Assembly (NCBI GenBank): GCA_022566355.1
Contig: JADFJB010000100.1
Coordinates: 1-17,554 of the forward strand
Reading direction: 5' to 3'
DNA from: a candidate division KSB1 bacterium
Lineage (GTDB): Bacteria; Zhuqueibacterota; JdFR-76; DREG01
DNA length: 17,554 nt
Shown: piece after piece, positions 7,477 to 15,292 of the stretch
Layout of the letters: each line of letters starts with the position of its first letter
Numbering within the stretch: the stretch's first letter is position 1
Position numbers and translations under genes: made by a program
Notes under the pieces: model-generated
What the model was told of the DNA's origin: nothing
Database searches by the model: none
The model's input: only the letters and a program-made list of their open reading frames with translations

Positions 7477-8663
7477 TGTACCACCCTATCAGAATTAAAA
7501 ATGGTATCACCGGTTTTTAAGTCTCCATAAACAACGACTGAATTGTTATTGCGAGGGCCGATGGTAACTTTGACCTCTTTTTTACCAGATCCATCTTTTA
7601 CGAATACAAAATACTCGCCTCCGTTTTCGTAAATGCACGAGTTGTTAACAAACAATGCATCCTCCATCTCCGCCACTAAAATTTCACAACTTACTGTCAT
7701 CCCCGGTCTTAGAATCCGTGCAGATTGATTGAGCAGAACCGTTACATCAAATATTTTGACTTTTGAATCCTTGTCTTTTTCATGGCAAATTTTGCTGATT
7801 GAACTAATCGATCCATCGAAGATAGTCTTCGGAAACGCATCTAACCTGACAGTAACTTTCTGTCCCAGTTTAATTTTTTCAATATCGGTCTCACTCACAG
7901 AAGTAAGCACTTTCATTTTACGTAAATCAGGAAGTCCGATGATTGGCTCGCCAGGAAATAATTGATCTCCTATTGCGACCTTCTCACCCCTTCTTTTTTT
8001 GCGATAGACAATCATACCGTCTGCCGGTGCACGCAAAATATATCGATCAATGGTTCTTATTGCTTTTTGGATTTCGGATTTGGTTTTTTCAATTTTCAAT
8101 TTTTGAATTAACAGTTCTTCTTTTTGGATTCTATATGTATGTTCTAAAGTCCTCTTAGCCTTTTGATATGAGATTTCGACTATTTTTAATTTTAGTTTGT
8201 TCATCTCTATTTTTGTTTGCGATTCAAACCGGACTCTTTGAGTATCAATTCGAGCCTGGCGAAGTTCTGCTCGGGAAGATTGAATATCCGCGTCCAGTTT
8301 TTTTAATTGAGATACATGCCGCACTGCTAATTTCCTGAAATCAGCCCGCCCAATTTCCAGATCTGCTCTTTTTTGTCCGAGGACTCGTACGACACCCGAG
8401 GAATCAAGTTGTCCGACAAATTGGCCTTTCTTGACGAGTGTACCCTCTTTTTCGAGAGCGGTAATTTGTGGCCTGCCATATGACCAATCGAATATTGGCA
8501 TGGGGATTACCGTCGAATTCAGGGCCTGAAGTTCACCGGTCTCAGTTAAAAATTCTTTGAATTCACCACTTTCAACTCGATAATTGTGATCGTTAATGAT
8601 GCTGCAGCTACTGAACAACAAATAAGCAATAATGCAAATCAGGTTTTTAGTTTTTTGTTTCAT
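7473..8663 (-). CDS. HlyD/MacA-type periplasmic adaptor lipoprotein (third of three)
   Basis: Membrane-fusion protein that bridges the permease and the TolC-type channel. N-terminal MKQKTKNLICIIAYLLFSSC is a lipoprotein signal peptide (F-S-S-C), followed by the first lipoyl half. A coiled-coil hairpin rich in Lys, Glu and Gln covers about residues 85-195. The second lipoyl half (LRAPADGMIVYRKKRRGEKV) and beta-barrel domains follow (RLDAFPKTIFDGSISSIS; LRPGMTVSCEILV). A TTG at 8675 would overlap the previous stop, but the ATG at 8663 gives a normal signal peptide. It starts 8 nt after the second adaptor gene and overlaps the permease gene by 4 nt. It is more like the second adaptor (shared KDSKVK, RLDAFP, PGMTVSCEI) than the first, which suggests duplication. 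Confidence 0.92.
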   Translation of the reverse strand: MKQKTKNLICIIAYLLFSSCSIINDHNYRVESGEFKEFLTETGELQALNSTVIPMPIFDWSYGRPQITALEKEGTLVKKGQFVGQLDSSGVVRVLGQKRADLEIGRADFRKLAVRHVSQLKKLDADIQSSRAELRQARIDTQRVRFESQTKIEMNKLKLKIVEISYQKAKRTLEHTYRIQKEELLIQKLKIEKTKSEIQKAIRTIDRYILRAPADGMIVYRKKRRGEKVAIGDQLFPGEPIIGLPDLRKMKVLTSVSETDIEKIKLGQKVTVRLDAFPKTIFDGSISSISKICHEKDKDSKVKIFDVTVLLNQSARILRPGMTVSCEILVAEMEDALFVNNSCIYENGGEYFVFVKDGSGKKEVKVTIGPRNNNSVVVYGDLKTGDTIFNSDRVVQ

Positions 8664-8671
8664 GATTTTAT

Positions 8672-9910
8672 TCAATTCGAATTTGATTCTTTTGCATAGT
8701 TCGTAGTTTGATTTAAAAATGGATTCATCAATGCGATTTGGTCCCCCTCTTTTAGTCCACCGGCGATAACCACATAGTCATCATTCTCAGGTCCGATGGT
8801 GATAGAGTGGGGTTCAAAATCGTTTCCATTTTTCAAATAAACAATATTCCCTCCAGCAACATTGAATAATGCTTCGAGGGGAATGAATAAAGTATCCGGA
8901 ATTTGATTTAAGATAATTTCACAACTGACAGTCATGCCTGGCATTAATTTTTCGTTACTTTCATCTAACAGAATTGTTATGTCAAAAACTTTTACTTTTG
9001 AGTCTTTCTCTTTATTTCGCGCCAATGCAGCAATATCCGATACTTTTCCGTGAAATACAGTTTCCGGAAAAGCGTCCAGTCTAATATTGGATTTCTGCAT
9101 GGTATCAATTTTCGCTATATCCACTTCATTAATTTGCACTATCGCCTGCATTGCACTCAAGTCAGGTAATCCAATCATGGGCCAACCCGGCCAAACCTGG
9201 TCGTCAACCTGGTATTTAGATCGGGTCATCATGCTTTTTTCAATGACAGCGATACCGGGAGATGGGGCAGAGACGCTTAGTTTTTCAAAGGTGGCTTTAG
9301 CTTCCTCCATTTTGGTTTGTACCTGGGAAACTCTTAAGTTTTGCTTGCTAATTTCTTCACGATTAATACTTTTTTGGCTTTCTATTTCCAATTTCGCTTT
9401 TTCCAATGCTATACCCGCTTTTTCTAATTCAAGCTCGATTTCCTTCCTCCTGATGTCTGATTCAAATGTTGCTTTTTCTAAATTCAATTGTGAAATTCTA
9501 TGTTGAAGAGAGGTTTTTTCAAAGTCTGCCTGCAAGCCTTCGATTTGTGAAGCTTGCGTGGCATGTGTTTTTCTTAATTCAGCTTCTGCAATTTCTAATT
9601 CAGCTTTTGCATCGTCAATACCTTTCGCAACTTCGGCTTTATCAAATTCGATTAATAATTCACCTGCTTCAACTTGTTTACCATCCTCAATAATTTTTGT
9701 GATTTTTAATCCTCCAAAACGCCATGAAATACTGGGTGCTGTAATTCTTTGTGAATTCACTGCCATCAATTCACCGGTTTCAGTTATACTATCTATGAAA
9801 TCTCCCCGAACCACCGTATATGACTCCAGGGATGCACCGGTATTTGATTGACAGGATCCAACCATAAAACACAGCGAAATCAACTGCAATGCCTGGTATT
9901 TTCTTTTCAT
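8672..9910 (-). CDS. HlyD/MacA-type periplasmic adaptor lipoprotein (second of three)
   Basis: Membrane-fusion protein of the same export machine. The lipoprotein signal ends in CFMVGSC (V-G-S-C lipobox). The first lipoyl half follows (SISWRFGGLKITKIIEDGKQ), then a long coiled-coil hairpin at about residues 90-205 (AKAELEIAEAELRK; KEIELELEKAGIALEKAKLE). The second lipoyl half (VSAPSPGIAVIEKSM) comes next, then barrel and membrane-proximal domains with RLDAFPETVFHGKVSDIA and LMPGMTVSCEIIL. The ATG at 9910 has only a weak TAGG-like ribosome site. It starts 13 nt after the first adaptor gene, so the two are co-transcribed. All adaptor domains are complete at 412 residues. Together with its neighbours it may form a mixed adaptor ring; that is inference. 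Confidence 0.93.
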   Translation of the reverse strand: MKRKYQALQLISLCFMVGSCQSNTGASLESYTVVRGDFIDSITETGELMAVNSQRITAPSISWRFGGLKITKIIEDGKQVEAGELLIEFDKAEVAKGIDDAKAELEIAEAELRKTHATQASQIEGLQADFEKTSLQHRISQLNLEKATFESDIRRKEIELELEKAGIALEKAKLEIESQKSINREEISKQNLRVSQVQTKMEEAKATFEKLSVSAPSPGIAVIEKSMMTRSKYQVDDQVWPGWPMIGLPDLSAMQAIVQINEVDIAKIDTMQKSNIRLDAFPETVFHGKVSDIAALARNKEKDSKVKVFDITILLDESNEKLMPGMTVSCEIILNQIPDTLFIPLEALFNVAGGNIVYLKNGNDFEPHSITIGPENDDYVVIAGGLKEGDQIALMNPFLNQTTNYAKESNSN

Positions 9911-9923
9911 TTTTTGAACCTAC

Positions 9924-11231
9924 TTAATTTAAATTATCCATTAAAGTTGAACTCGAGTCGGTTACACTTGTATATGGCTTTAATTCATCCGGCCATTTAA
10001 CCTGGGAATTATTTGGCTGGCGCAGGGCACACAAATCGCCGATACTTAAATCACCTTTGATAATAACAAAATCCTCATCTTGTTGCGACACAGCGATTGG
10101 ACATGGGTGAAACGATCCCTTTTTGAATACATAAACGATTTTCACGCTATCCTTTTCAAAAAGGCATTCTTTTGGAAGGAATATTGCTCCTGGTATTTTT
10201 TCAATTTGGATCCGGCAAGTTGCACTCAGTCCGGGCACAAGTTTTTGAAATGTGCTATCGATCGTTACAATCACATCCACCTTTTTCACCTTCGAGCCTC
10301 GTTTGATTGGCTTCGCCATTCTTCCGACTCTCGAAACTTTACCCGTTAAAATTAAATCTCCCAGTACAGGTACGAAGACAGTTGCATTTTGTCCAACCTT
10401 TACCTTCTGAGCATCATTTTCACTGATTTTCAAATTTACCTGCAGGGATGACATATCTGGTATTTTTACTACCGGCATATTTGGGTAAATAGCATCCCCT
10501 TCCTGGACTTTATTCCCGGTAATCCAACTTCGTTCGTACACCACGAGACCATCAACCGGAGCCTTTAAATCCAAGAGATCTAATTGAGATTTGGATCGCT
10601 GCAGTTTGCTTTGCGCCTGTTTGATCTTCAATAGCATGTGAGCAAGTTCTTCTATTTTTATCTTTTCTAATGCCTTGATCTTGTCTCTACTTACTTTGGC
10701 TTCCAGCTCGATTTTTTTAATTTCCAACTTTTTAATTTCCCTGGTTGTTGGCGCTTCAAATTTCAATTTATCCAGGTGGAGTTTTGAGGTTTTAAGTGAA
10801 GCCAGGGCTATTTTCAGTTGAGATTCCTGCAAAAGACGCTTTAAGGTTAACTCCGCTTCTTTTTTGTGAGCATCTGCTTTGGCAATTTCAACCTCATCCA
10901 AGGCATTTCTATAATCACTCTCTATCGTCTCAGCTTCCAGTTGAACGACAATATCGCCTTTCAAAACAGCTGTTCCCTCTGGAATTAAATAAGATATTTT
11001 GGGTTGAGCCCGCACACGAGGAACGACCAACATATGTGACTTCACCGCTTCCAGCTCTCCATCTCCATCAACTGTAATGACAAAATCCATTTGTGAAACC
11101 GGATAAGTGATTTGTGAATGATTTTGTTCTGAGGAAGTGCAGGCAATAGTGAGTATGGCGGGAAGAATCAAAGATCTTAGGAAACTAAAACAGAAAATAT
11201 TGAAAAGGCTCTTAATGGATGATTTCATCAT
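9924..11231 (-). CDS. HlyD/MacA-type periplasmic adaptor lipoprotein (first of three)
   Basis: Membrane-fusion protein and first gene of the export operon. The signal sequence ends LTIACTSS, a slightly atypical lipobox with Cys near residue 31. The order is lipoyl half (PKISYLIPEGTAVLKGDIVV), coiled-coil hairpin at about residues 100-220 (KKLEIKKIELEAKVSRDKIK), second lipoyl half (LKAPVDGLVVYERSWITGNK), then barrel domains with RRGRMAKP-type basic loops and LVPGLSATCRIQI. It is the most divergent of the three adaptors and has a Ser-rich C-terminal tail. GAGAG lies directly before two adjacent ATGs (11231 and 11228); either could start. Expression is probably driven by the promoter at 11318-11344, leaving a leader of about 80 nt. 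Confidence 0.93.
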   Translation of the reverse strand: MMKSSIKSLFNIFCFSFLRSLILPAILTIACTSSEQNHSQITYPVSQMDFVITVDGDGELEAVKSHMLVVPRVRAQPKISYLIPEGTAVLKGDIVVQLEAETIESDYRNALDEVEIAKADAHKKEAELTLKRLLQESQLKIALASLKTSKLHLDKLKFEAPTTREIKKLEIKKIELEAKVSRDKIKALEKIKIEELAHMLLKIKQAQSKLQRSKSQLDLLDLKAPVDGLVVYERSWITGNKVQEGDAIYPNMPVVKIPDMSSLQVNLKISENDAQKVKVGQNATVFVPVLGDLILTGKVSRVGRMAKPIKRGSKVKKVDVIVTIDSTFQKLVPGLSATCRIQIEKIPGAIFLPKECLFEKDSVKIVYVFKKGSFHPCPIAVSQQDEDFVIIKGDLSIGDLCALRQPNNSQVKWPDELKPYTSVTDSSSTLMDNLN

Positions 11232-11278
11232 CTCTCTTTTCCCCGACGGTATGAATGGATAAATTTAAGTTTTTGTAA

Positions 11279-11294
11279 ATTAACATCTGTTAAT
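11279..11294. promoter_or_regulatory. Inverted repeat in operon leader (possible operator)
   Basis: ATTAAC-ATCT-GTTAAT is a perfect 6-bp inverted repeat lying about 20 nt downstream of the predicted transcription start of the export operon. Size and position suit a dimeric repressor. No regulator gene is in the window, and AT-rich DNA produces such repeats by chance, so the role is tentative. Confidence 0.3.
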
Positions 11295-11317
11295 CATTTA
11301 ACCTGCACTATTCATGA

Positions 11318-11344
11318 ATTATAGTATTAAGCTTGAAGTTTCAA
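11318..11344 (-). promoter_or_regulatory. Sigma70-like promoter of the export operon
   Basis: On the minus strand TTGAAA (11344-11339) is followed by a 15-base spacer and a perfect TATAAT (11323-11318). Shifting the -35 box by one or two bases (TTTGAA, TTTTGA) gives 16 or 17 bases. Transcription would start near 11310 and run into the first adaptor gene. It is the best promoter-like sequence I noticed in the window. Confidence 0.55.
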
Positions 11345-11347
11345 AAG

Positions 11348-11374
11348 TGTCATCCCGTTCACGACGGGATGACA
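11348..11374. terminator. Strong hairpin between GWxTD gene and export operon
   Basis: TGTCATCCCGT (11348-11358) and ACGGGATGACA (11364-11374) form a perfect 11-bp stem with a 5-nt loop. Read on the minus strand, it is followed two bases later by TTTTGAAAC, a poor T-run. It lies downstream of the GWxTD gene and directly upstream of the operon's -35 box, so it may end the first transcript and insulate the second. It could instead be a copy of a REP-like repeat; TGTCATCCCG-type palindromes are often dispersed in genomes. Confidence 0.5.
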
Positions 11375-11648
11375 GTGATAAGGTTCGTGAATTATCCAGG
11401 TTAATCAATCAAAATGTCTAAAGCAGCCAACAATTGAAAAATCCATCTCAAAACATTGTAGTATACGGATAAACTGTTGATTTAGAAAGCCCTTTTAAAT
11501 GACATTCACAGAATAAGAAGAATTTTTTGGGTTAATCAAATTGTGGTCGTTTTGAGAACTAGTATAATGCCGATTGGTTCCAATTTAAAAAATTATTCGA
11601 GATATTGTATTCATACCAATTTGGATTAAGCCAACGAATACTTTGCCT
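11375..11648. other. Intergenic region downstream of the GWxTD gene
   Basis: AT-rich spacer with no ORF, RNA gene or clear signal that I can recognise. If the GWxTD transcript ends at the hairpin 11348-11374, this stretch is its 3' untranslated part. Confidence 0.4.
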
Positions 11649-14405
11649 CTATTTTAACAGAAATGCGATCTTACTTGTCTTCTTCTTATTTGCGTTGATA
11701 TCAGTAACCTTAACGATTAAATCATAAAGTCCTTGCGCTAACTGGCCAAAATCCAATTGCACCCAAAAAACTTCATTGATATTAGCACCCTCACGGACAT
11801 CTGTAATTGAGATGGAGCCTTTATCTTGCTTGAAAGGATTTAAACTTGATACCAGGGCAAGAACTCCTTTTTTCTTTTTGGGTTGAACCGAATGCTCGAC
11901 CTGGTAATGAGTTTTTCCATCCGGGCCTTTTACCAGATTATAAATTTCAAAATACACAAAAATTGGTTTTATTCGTTTCAGGGTAGAAAAGGGGTACATT
12001 TCGATTTCAAGGTCATTGCGAACTATTGAGGAAGTTAATTTCAAATTCTGTGTTGAAGAAGTGGCAGTGATAGGCTTAATATTTTTGGCGAAAATCACAC
12101 TGCTTAATTGAAACTCTCCATCACCAAATGGAGGTACTTTCACGGAAATATCCTTAATCCCTCGTTGCTTTCTTTCAGGATTATTAACATCGATAAGAAC
12201 ATAATACTGGTTGATTTCATTTGGGATCTGTATTGCCGTAATGAACTCATTATGTTCATCAAAATCTTGTTCTTCAACTGATAAATTGTCCTCTCGAGAA
12301 GAGATATCTATCAGGGCAGGATTACGAATAACCGTGCGTAGTGATAAGTTTGATCTGTTTTCTTTTTTGGAGCGCTTTATCTTATTCCCCTTAAACCCAT
12401 AAGCCAAAGCCAGCTCATGTTCGGTTTCGTTGTTCCGAAAAATGGCAGACTTCACGATAAAATCAAGATTTGATATGCTGTCAAATATTTTACTGGTACT
12501 GACAGGCAGGTTTGCCTGGTTTCCGTATTGTTCTTGCGTTAACTCTTTTAATTCAGATTCCATTATCCGGAGCACTCCTTCATAATTAATGTCCTCTTGT
12601 TGCGAAAGGTCTAGAAATCTATTATATGCAATGGCATATTTAAAACTAATATTAGCCCGATTACTTAAAATGTTACCAAGTGCGGCAAATTTAAATTTAG
12701 GAGTAACGACTACAATGCTCTCGCCAACTCTATAAGACAAATCATAACCAAGTCCTTTGTCTACAAAATCATAGATGATTTGACCGGCGCCTGTTTCATA
12801 AACCCAGGTTTCTGTCGATTTACCACCTGATGGCAAATCCAAAGATCTATTATCAGGTGCGCCATATTTTACATGAATTTTCCCCCTGTCATCATAACCA
12901 ATGGTTGTAAATGAATTATAAAACGTTCGAGCTAATTTTAAACGGTAATAATGTTCGTTCAATCTTTCGTTAATTTTGTCGCCATACGTCGTATCACGAA
13001 TCAACCAGAATTGCCGGAGGTAATCGGCTTTTTCTTTGTTTGTCTTAAGCCGCTGCCACTTTTCTCTTTCGGTTTCATCGATTATGTCCCAAATGTCTGT
13101 GTGAAGTCTATCGATGATTTTCTCATGATCACTATCCTTAAAGGACAACTCGTCGAGTGCATTATAGACCAGACCCCCGGTAAGTTTTTCATAAGATCGT
13201 GATTGAAGCATATTCTCCAGGGAATCGATTGCTGAAGTAGATACCAGGTTTGATGTTACGCTTGATCCAGGTATACTTGATCCAGGTATATAATCTGTCG
13301 GCAACAAATCGCCAACCCGTTTCCAGGCCCAATAGCCGTGTTTTTTCAGGACATTGCGATAAAGCAAGTTGCCCCTGGTATCAACACTAACCGATGGATC
13401 GAGCAATTCAATCCACGAGATTTGGGCAATACTGCTCATGTTTGAAACGTCCCGAACGGAGAGGGTGCGCAGATAATCGGCTTCTGCTTGTTCCTTGCCG
13501 TACTCAACTTGTAGACAGCCCTGGAAATTGAGGGTTTTTTCAAACGGTTGGAAACCCGGTTCGATGTGAATAGTTGCTTTGGCGCCAACCTTAGGTATCT
13601 TCTTACCTACAGTTTCTCTGCTTGGACATTCGGACAAAGCAAAAAAAGAAAAGCCTTCATCTGTCGATTTTTCGGACAACACAGATGCCAAAAAATGACG
13701 CATGGAACCTGCATAAGCTTGCAAACGATTGGATTGCCATCTTAATCGTTCCTTTTCATTTTCCGGCTCCAGTTCTGAAAAACGCGTTTCTCCCGAATAA
13801 TTCAATTCGGTTTCGCTAGCTACAAAATATTCCAAACTGAATTCGATTTCAAAACCCAGGGCTTTGTTGATAAGGATAATTGGCATTTGCGCTTTTGCCG
13901 TGAAAGCTCTTCGCGATCCTTTGGTGAAATCGATAATTTCAGGATTCCGGATCTCACATTCTCTGGCAAAATTTGAGTTACCTAAAAAGAGATATTTAAA
14001 CTTTTTAAGGTCTTTTTTCCACTGTGATGCATTGTAAGCGATGATTTCTACAGCCTCAAATTCAAAGGTTTTCAGCTTGAGATTAAAATCACGAGCAGTG
14101 GTTTCCCCGGCTAAAACATTGATTGTTGTTTTTTTGGTTTCATAACCCATCATAGATGCGACCAGGGTATACTTGCCCGGCAGAACTTTAGAAATGATAT
14201 ATTCACCGGATTTATTCGATGCGTCGCCTTTTGTGGTATTGCTTAAAAAGACGCTGACATTTTCAATGGGCGCTCTGGATTTATTGTCATGAACGAAGCC
14301 AGTGACCGATCCGTATTGCTGTTTTTCCTGGGCGTTCAAGTTCGTGATAAATAGGAAAGAAAAACTGAGGAATAATAATAGTATGCGAAATTTTAATGAA
14401 GACAT
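11649..14405 (-). CDS. Secreted GWxTD-type protein with carboxypeptidase-regulatory-like domain
   Basis: A 918-residue envelope protein. The signal peptide (LKFRILLLFLSFSFLFITNLNAQ) is followed by a CarboxypepD_reg-like beta sandwich at about 32-112 (SVTGFVHDNKSRAPIENVSV; GKYTLVASMMGYETKK). Then comes a segment starting WKKDLKKFKYLFLGNSNFA, seen in many Bacteroidota proteins of that kind. A GWxTD-like module follows at about 430-545, with DETEREKWQRLKTNKEKADY, LRQFWLIRDT, LNEHYYRLKLART and GYDDRGKIHVKYGAPD. The signature is GYDD instead of GWxTD. The C-terminal ~350 residues are beta-rich, ending in an Ig-like sandwich. No enzyme motif is seen; a surface or scaffold role is likely. The ATG at 14405 has GGGGA six bases upstream. 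It is co-oriented with the export operon, but a 418-nt gap with a hairpin and promoter separates them. Confidence 0.85.
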   Translation of the reverse strand: MSSLKFRILLLFLSFSFLFITNLNAQEKQQYGSVTGFVHDNKSRAPIENVSVFLSNTTKGDASNKSGEYIISKVLPGKYTLVASMMGYETKKTTINVLAGETTARDFNLKLKTFEFEAVEIIAYNASQWKKDLKKFKYLFLGNSNFARECEIRNPEIIDFTKGSRRAFTAKAQMPIILINKALGFEIEFSLEYFVASETELNYSGETRFSELEPENEKERLRWQSNRLQAYAGSMRHFLASVLSEKSTDEGFSFFALSECPSRETVGKKIPKVGAKATIHIEPGFQPFEKTLNFQGCLQVEYGKEQAEADYLRTLSVRDVSNMSSIAQISWIELLDPSVSVDTRGNLLYRNVLKKHGYWAWKRVGDLLPTDYIPGSSIPGSSVTSNLVSTSAIDSLENMLQSRSYEKLTGGLVYNALDELSFKDSDHEKIIDRLHTDIWDIIDETEREKWQRLKTNKEKADYLRQFWLIRDTTYGDKINERLNEHYYRLKLARTFYNSFTTIGYDDRGKIHVKYGAPDNRSLDLPSGGKSTETWVYETGAGQIIYDFVDKGLGYDLSYRVGESIVVVTPKFKFAALGNILSNRANISFKYAIAYNRFLDLSQQEDINYEGVLRIMESELKELTQEQYGNQANLPVSTSKIFDSISNLDFIVKSAIFRNNETEHELALAYGFKGNKIKRSKKENRSNLSLRTVIRNPALIDISSREDNLSVEEQDFDEHNEFITAIQIPNEINQYYVLIDVNNPERKQRGIKDISVKVPPFGDGEFQLSSVIFAKNIKPITATSSTQNLKLTSSIVRNDLEIEMYPFSTLKRIKPIFVYFEIYNLVKGPDGKTHYQVEHSVQPKKKKGVLALVSSLNPFKQDKGSISITDVREGANINEVFWVQLDFGQLAQGLYDLIVKVTDINANKKKTSKIAFLLK

Positions 14406-14589
14406 AGCGAATCCCCATCTGTTATGGATGATTGCTTTTATTAAGCTCTATTTAACTTAAATGAATGAAAAATGTTTCTCATTTTCACTTTAAATTAACT
14501 TTTAATTAAAACTTTAGGTCCTTCCGGTTTTAAGTAGCCCTCTCTGCCTATATTAATGAGACAAAAAGTTGCTTTTAATTTAAGCTAGA

Positions 14590-14638
14590 ATCATCAGAAA
14601 CAGAAGGAAGCCGTAGGCTGACTGGAGATTCTGATGAT
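14590..14638. repeat. Long-loop hairpin with inner stem upstream of the GWxTD gene
   Basis: ATCATCAGAA (14590-14599) and TTCTGATGAT (14629-14638) are perfect 10-bp inverted arms. The 29-nt loop holds a second stem, AGCC (14609-14612) with GGCT (14616-14619). It lies about 185 nt before the GWxTD start, within or near its promoter or leader. Confidence 0.5.
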
Positions 14639-14869
14639 AAATACCCCTTTTCGAAATGTTCCAAGTTTAAAAAGTGTCCTAAATTATATTCAAATATATC
14701 CATATTCTGACTTCAAAAATAATTTTCAAATGTTTTTTGCTAATTGGTCATAATGACCCCAATTTTCCCAAGGTTATTATTAACCTGATTAATCAAGCTG
14801 ACTGGAAATTATATAATTGAGCGAGGAATGTCAAGAAAAAATAGAAGAAAAATGGGTAATGGTGAATTG

Positions 14870-14887
14870 TGAATTATTAATAATTCA
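14870..14887. repeat. Perfect 18-nt AT palindrome
   Basis: TGAATTATTAATAATTCA reads the same on both strands. It lies 17 nt past the stop of the CysK-like relic. It could be a protein-binding site or a weak bidirectional transcript end; base composition alone makes such palindromes fairly easy to form. Confidence 0.4.
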
Positions 14888-14903
14888 TGTCAGCCTTTAT
14901 TTC

Positions 14904-15122
14904 TTATCGATATAAATCACCATGGAGATATTTTAATCCTGAATCTATAACAACGGTTACAATTCTTTTTCCTGCTCCAATAATTTTTGCCCTTTGAATA
15001 GCTGCCCACACATTTGCTCCGGATGTAGTTCCGCCAAATATACCTTCCAATCTTGCCAGTTTTCTTGCAGTTTCAGTTGCATCTTCATCGGATACGGACA
15101 TTATTTCATCGGCCAAATTTCG
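14904..15122 (-). pseudogene. Cysteine synthase (CysK-like) C-terminal fragment
   Basis: Only the last ~70 codons of a PLP-dependent cysteine synthase remain: ADEIMSVSDEDATETARKLA, then LEGIFGGTTSGANVWAAIQR and a KRIVTVVIDSGLKYL tail. These match the C-terminal part of the family, including the SGANV motif and the DSG-x-KYL end. The N-terminal ~240 residues with the PLP lysine and substrate loops are missing, so it cannot be an enzyme. The frame is open into the PIN-like fragment upstream, forming a chimeric reading frame. Stop TAA at 14904. Confidence 0.8.
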
Positions 15123-15292
15123 GGGATAGTTTCCTCGATTTAGTTCTGCAATTGTTTCTAAAGAAATAAAAATATCAAAATTACGACTTTCTTCTTCCCA
15201 CCATTTTCTAGTAATATCGCAAGGAAATTTTAATGCAACTCATCAAAATAATAGCTTGGAATTGTTGTATCTATGTAAACTGATTTTTTCAC
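15123..15292 (-). pseudogene. PIN-domain (VapC-like) gene fragment, frameshifted and truncated
   Basis: A GTG at 15292, with AAAGG seven bases upstream, starts MKKSVYIDTTIPSYYFDE, the N-terminus of a PIN-type RNase with its first catalytic Asp. After ELH a TAA stops this frame at 15230. The next frame continues ALKFPCDITRKWWEEESRNF, then DIFISLETIAELNRGNYP with the second acidic site, so one base is lost near 15236. After NYPR the PIN sequence ends and the CysK relic begins. The rest of the PIN domain, with its other acidic residues, is absent, so it is inactive. PIN toxins of this family usually have an antitoxin gene just upstream, but none is recognisable at 15293-15658. Confidence 0.75.

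Larger units (their letters stand above)
14406..14903. other. Intergenic region upstream of the GWxTD gene
   Basis: Gene-free and AT-rich. It should hold the GWxTD promoter on the minus strand, but no convincing -35/-10 pair was found. It contains a 10-bp-stem hairpin (14590-14638), a small hairpin AGGTTA-TTAT-TAACCT (14771-14786), a near-repeat GCTGACTGGARATT at 14617-14630 and 14797-14810, and an 18-nt palindrome at 14870-14887. Confidence 0.5.

Noticed and set aside
14617-14640. CTGATGA and CTGA boxes resembling a C/D-box RNA
   Set aside because: C/D RNAs are archaeal and eukaryotic; the host is bacterial and the boxes are short enough to arise by chance.
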